Positions 4,779 through 6,522 of a stretch of DNA of 6,522 nt are shown in pieces. Below the pieces are notes generated by a model. The model saw only the letters and a list, made by a program, of their open reading frames with translations, was not told where the DNA came from and searched no databases. The DNA is from an uncultured Treponema sp. (GTDB lineage: Bacteria > Spirochaetota > Spirochaetia > Treponematales > Treponemataceae): contig CAJOPO010000062.1 in assembly GCA_905236315.1 (NCBI GenBank), positions 1 through 6,522 on the forward strand. The letters run 5' to 3'. The position numbers and the translations under genes are program-made. The number at the start of each line of letters is the position of its first letter. The first letter of the stretch is position 1.

Positions 4779-6090
4779 GCAAGGCATGGTAGAAGTTCGC
4801 GTTGAACAAGAGAAAAAAACAACTTGCTTTCTTGTAGGAGAGCAAAGTAAAACCTCACAAGAAGAAACTGCCCCCTTAGAGCTTTTAGGCCTAGTGCATA
4901 CGTTAGGCTTTGAGGAAGTGGGCTTTATAAATGTACATATACGAGAAGTGAACCCCGCTTATGGGCTTGGAACAGGCAAAGCACAAGAAATAGCAGACAA
5001 GGCTAAGGCTGTAAATGCAGACTGCATTATATTTGACTGGGAAATATCCCCTACCAAGCAGCGTAACTGGGAAAGCCTCACAGGTAAGTCCGTGCTTGAC
5101 CGTAACGAAGTAATTATTCGTATCTTTGCACAGAGGGCAAGCACAAAAGAAGCCACCCTACAAGTAAATCTTGCCCGCTTACAGTATTCATTGCCTAGAT
5201 TAAGTCATTTCTATACAGACCTTGCACGACAGAGGGGGGGCGCATTCGGAGCAAAAGGTAGCGGAGAAACTCAATTAGAGCTAGACAGAAGGCGCATAGA
5301 GGATAAAATAGTTCAGATAAAAAAGGAACTAGAGCAGGTAGAAAATATCCGCAAAACACAAAGAAAGCAGCGAGAACGCACAGCACAGGCTTCCTGCGCC
5401 CTAGTGGGCTACACAAACGCAGGTAAATCCAGTTTATTAAATGCGCTAACAGGGGCAAACGTATTTGTAGAAAACAAGCTTTTTGCAACGCTAGACCCCA
5501 CAACTAGAAAACTCGCTCTCTCAGAGGCATCTTTTATACTGCTTACAGACACGGTAGGCTTTATTTCTAATCTTCCGCATACTTTAATAAAGGCATTCCG
5601 CTCCACGTTAGAAGAAGCCGCCTATGCAGACCTTTTGCTTGTAGTAATAGACGCAAATGATGAAGAAAATCTTATGCAATATGAACAAGTTCAAAAGGTA
5701 CTACAAGAGATAGGTGCTGATAATATTGAACAGCAAGTGGTATTAAATAAGATTGACCTTGTGTGCAATGACCCAGTGCGCATGACTCTTTTAGATTCAC
5801 GCTTTCCTAATGCCATAAAGGTAAGTGCGAATACACTATTTGGCTTTGAAGAACTTTTAGATATTATAAAAGATAAACTACTCGGTATAGAAAGAACTTT
5901 TATAGTTCCTATGGAGCAGTCCTCTCTTGTAGAGCTTGTCCGTAAAAACGGAACTATACAAAGTGAAGAATGGTTAGAAGACGGTATTCATCTAAAGGCT
6001 CGTCTTCATGGAACTATAGAAAACAACGTAGCTTCTAGCAGGACACTATCACTTCTTATGCCATATCTTGTACAGATGGAGGTACTTTAA
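4777..6090 (+). CDS. hflX: GTPase HflX, ribosome-associated
   Basis: HflX binds the large ribosomal subunit, hydrolyses GTP and in studied bacteria splits stalled ribosomes during heat or other stress. From the 4777 ATG the product has 437 residues, a normal family length. The N-terminal HflX domain includes NPAYGLGTGKAQEI and VLDRNEVIIRIFAQRA. The signature RGGAFGAKGSGETQLELDRR ends near residue 172 and leads into a basic coiled coil (about 172-205). The GTPase domain follows: G1 GYTNAGKS at 211-218, G2 FATLDPT at 236-242, G3 DTVGF at 258-262, G4 NKID at 324-327, G5 SAN at 350-352. A C-terminal domain completes it. All catalytic motifs are intact. The start is uncertain: TTG at 4750, ATG at 4777 and ATG at 4786 are in frame, and none has a proper ribosome site. 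Its stop overlaps the start of the FliL-like gene by one base. Confidence 0.96.
   Translation: MQGMVEVRVEQEKKTTCFLVGEQSKTSQEETAPLELLGLVHTLGFEEVGFINVHIREVNPAYGLGTGKAQEIADKAKAVNADCIIFDWEISPTKQRNWESLTGKSVLDRNEVIIRIFAQRASTKEATLQVNLARLQYSLPRLSHFYTDLARQRGGAFGAKGSGETQLELDRRRIEDKIVQIKKELEQVENIRKTQRKQRERTAQASCALVGYTNAGKSSLLNALTGANVFVENKLFATLDPTTRKLALSEASFILLTDTVGFISNLPHTLIKAFRSTLEEAAYADLLLVVIDANDEENLMQYEQVQKVLQEIGADNIEQQVVLNKIDLVCNDPVRMTLLDSRFPNAIKVSANTLFGFEELLDIIKDKLLGIERTFIVPMEQSSLVELVRKNGTIQSEEWLEDGIHLKARLHGTIENNVASSRTLSLLMPYLVQMEVL
6078..6082 (+). promoter_or_regulatory. Strong ribosome binding site of the FliL-like gene
   Basis: GGAGG lies inside the last codons of hflX, seven bases before the ATG at 6090. 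It is the best Shine-Dalgarno match in the window, and it fixes the start at the ATG that shares its A with the hflX stop codon (TAATG). Confidence 0.8.
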
Positions 6091-6522
6091 TGGATTCTAT
6101 GAATTATTCCTTTAGAAACTTTAACGATGACAGAGTATACCCAAACGAAAAAAAGCCCTTGTTGCCCAGAATATTAGGTATAATCATCTTTGTATTAATT
6201 GTAATTCTTGTAAGTGGTACGCTTATTACTTTTATATTGCATCCAGACCGCTTAAAGCAAACTTATAGGCACGTAGACCCCACACCACAAAAGGTCGTAA
6301 ATATGAGTCGAAAGACCTCTTCTAGTTTAGAAGCGTATACGTCTATAGGGCAGCTACGCATTGTTACAAAGGCAGAAGCGGGGCAAACACGGGGCACTTT
6401 ATTAGTTGTAAAACCTTGGTTCACATATCCTAGCGGGGACACTGCATTGTTTGAAGAGCTATCCCAAAAGGAACGCCTTTCTCGCCGTCTTATAACGGAT
6501 TATTTTGAATCTCGCACAAAGA
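6090..6522 (+). CDS. FliL-like single-pass membrane protein, 3' end outside the window
   Basis: Only the first 144 codons are visible and the frame is open to the window edge. A short polar N-terminus (about 24 residues, cytoplasmic by the positive-inside rule) is followed by a strong membrane helix at about 25-50 (LPRILGIIIF through ITFIL). The remainder is extracytoplasmic, with YTSIGQLRI near 83-91, GTLLVVKPWFTYPSGD at 102-117 and FEELSQKERLSRRLITDYFE at 121-140. This is the layout of FliL proteins, which sit beside the flagellar stator and aid torque. The pattern strand, then charged helix with I-T-D-Y-F, fits that family and spirochaete homologues as I recall them. Overlap with hflX by one base indicates translational coupling. 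It may be a FliL paralogue rather than the main FliL, because no flagellar gene is adjacent in view. The alternative is an unassigned membrane protein. Confidence 0.75.
   Translation, partial: MDSMNYSFRNFNDDRVYPNEKKPLLPRILGIIIFVLIVILVSGTLITFILHPDRLKQTYRHVDPTPQKVVNMSRKTSSSLEAYTSIGQLRIVTKAEAGQTRGTLLVVKPWFTYPSGDTALFEELSQKERLSRRLITDYFESRTK

Noticed and set aside
5234..5240. Run of seven G residues in hflX as a possible phase-variation tract
   Set aside because: It encodes the conserved R-G-G of the HflX signature and is short for slippage switching. The frame is intact.
5195..5503. Minus-strand reading frame inside hflX with a leucine-rich product
   Set aside because: It is antisense to the conserved HflX signature and P-loop region, so it is explained by the real gene.

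Overview
The window looks like chromosomal DNA from a Treponema-like spirochaete. This is an inference from gene content, not a database match. The supporting features are two lipoproteins with permissive lipoboxes, a FliL-like membrane protein next to hflX, a fairly AT-rich composition, and intergenic spaces full of G/C hairpins and short tandem repeats. There are seven genes: five on the minus strand (101-4648) and two on the plus strand (from about 4777 to the window edge). No RNA gene, CRISPR array or transposase is visible.

Region 101-3357 (minus strand) is a complete polar amino acid ABC importer operon, transcribed from right to left. It encodes a lipoprotein binding protein (2352-3290), two His/Glu/Gln/Arg-type permeases (1680-2339 and 835-1683) and an ATPase (101-838). 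The permease-permease and permease-ATPase junctions are 4-nt ATGA overlaps, and a 12-nt gap separates the binding protein from the first permease. A sigma70-like promoter (TTGACA, 18-nt spacer, AATAAT) at 3328-3357 overlaps the first possible ATG, so the working start is the next ATG, at 3290. The short and long permease sizes recall GluC and GluD of glutamate importers. The substrate is probably an acidic or amidated amino acid, but this is not proven.

Region 3358-3769 carries no gene but is highly structured. From left to right it holds perfect G/C-rich hairpins, three exact-register 23-nt tandem repeats whose arms can still pair through G-U wobbles, and a 120-nt tract of C, T and A with only four G residues. 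The tract runs up to the stop codon of the next gene.

Region 3770-4648 (minus strand) encodes a lipoprotein of unknown function with a short coiled coil, a TPR-like helical pair and a C-terminal beta-rich domain. Its best promoter lies so close to the ATG that the mRNA would be almost leaderless.

Region 4649-4776 is the divergent promoter region. It contains a reduced copy of the 3376-3769 arrangement: a TTTTCAAGGG hairpin followed by a pyrimidine tract with a 26-nt segment shared at 24 of 26 positions. The lipoprotein gene is therefore bracketed by related non-coding elements in the same orientation.

Region 4777-6522 (plus strand) holds hflX, a ribosome-associated GTPase with every G motif intact. 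It is translationally coupled through a one-base TAATG overlap and a strong GGAGG site to a FliL-like single-pass membrane protein that runs off the window. The most unusual material is non-coding: the composite repeats and the promoters that overlap start codons.
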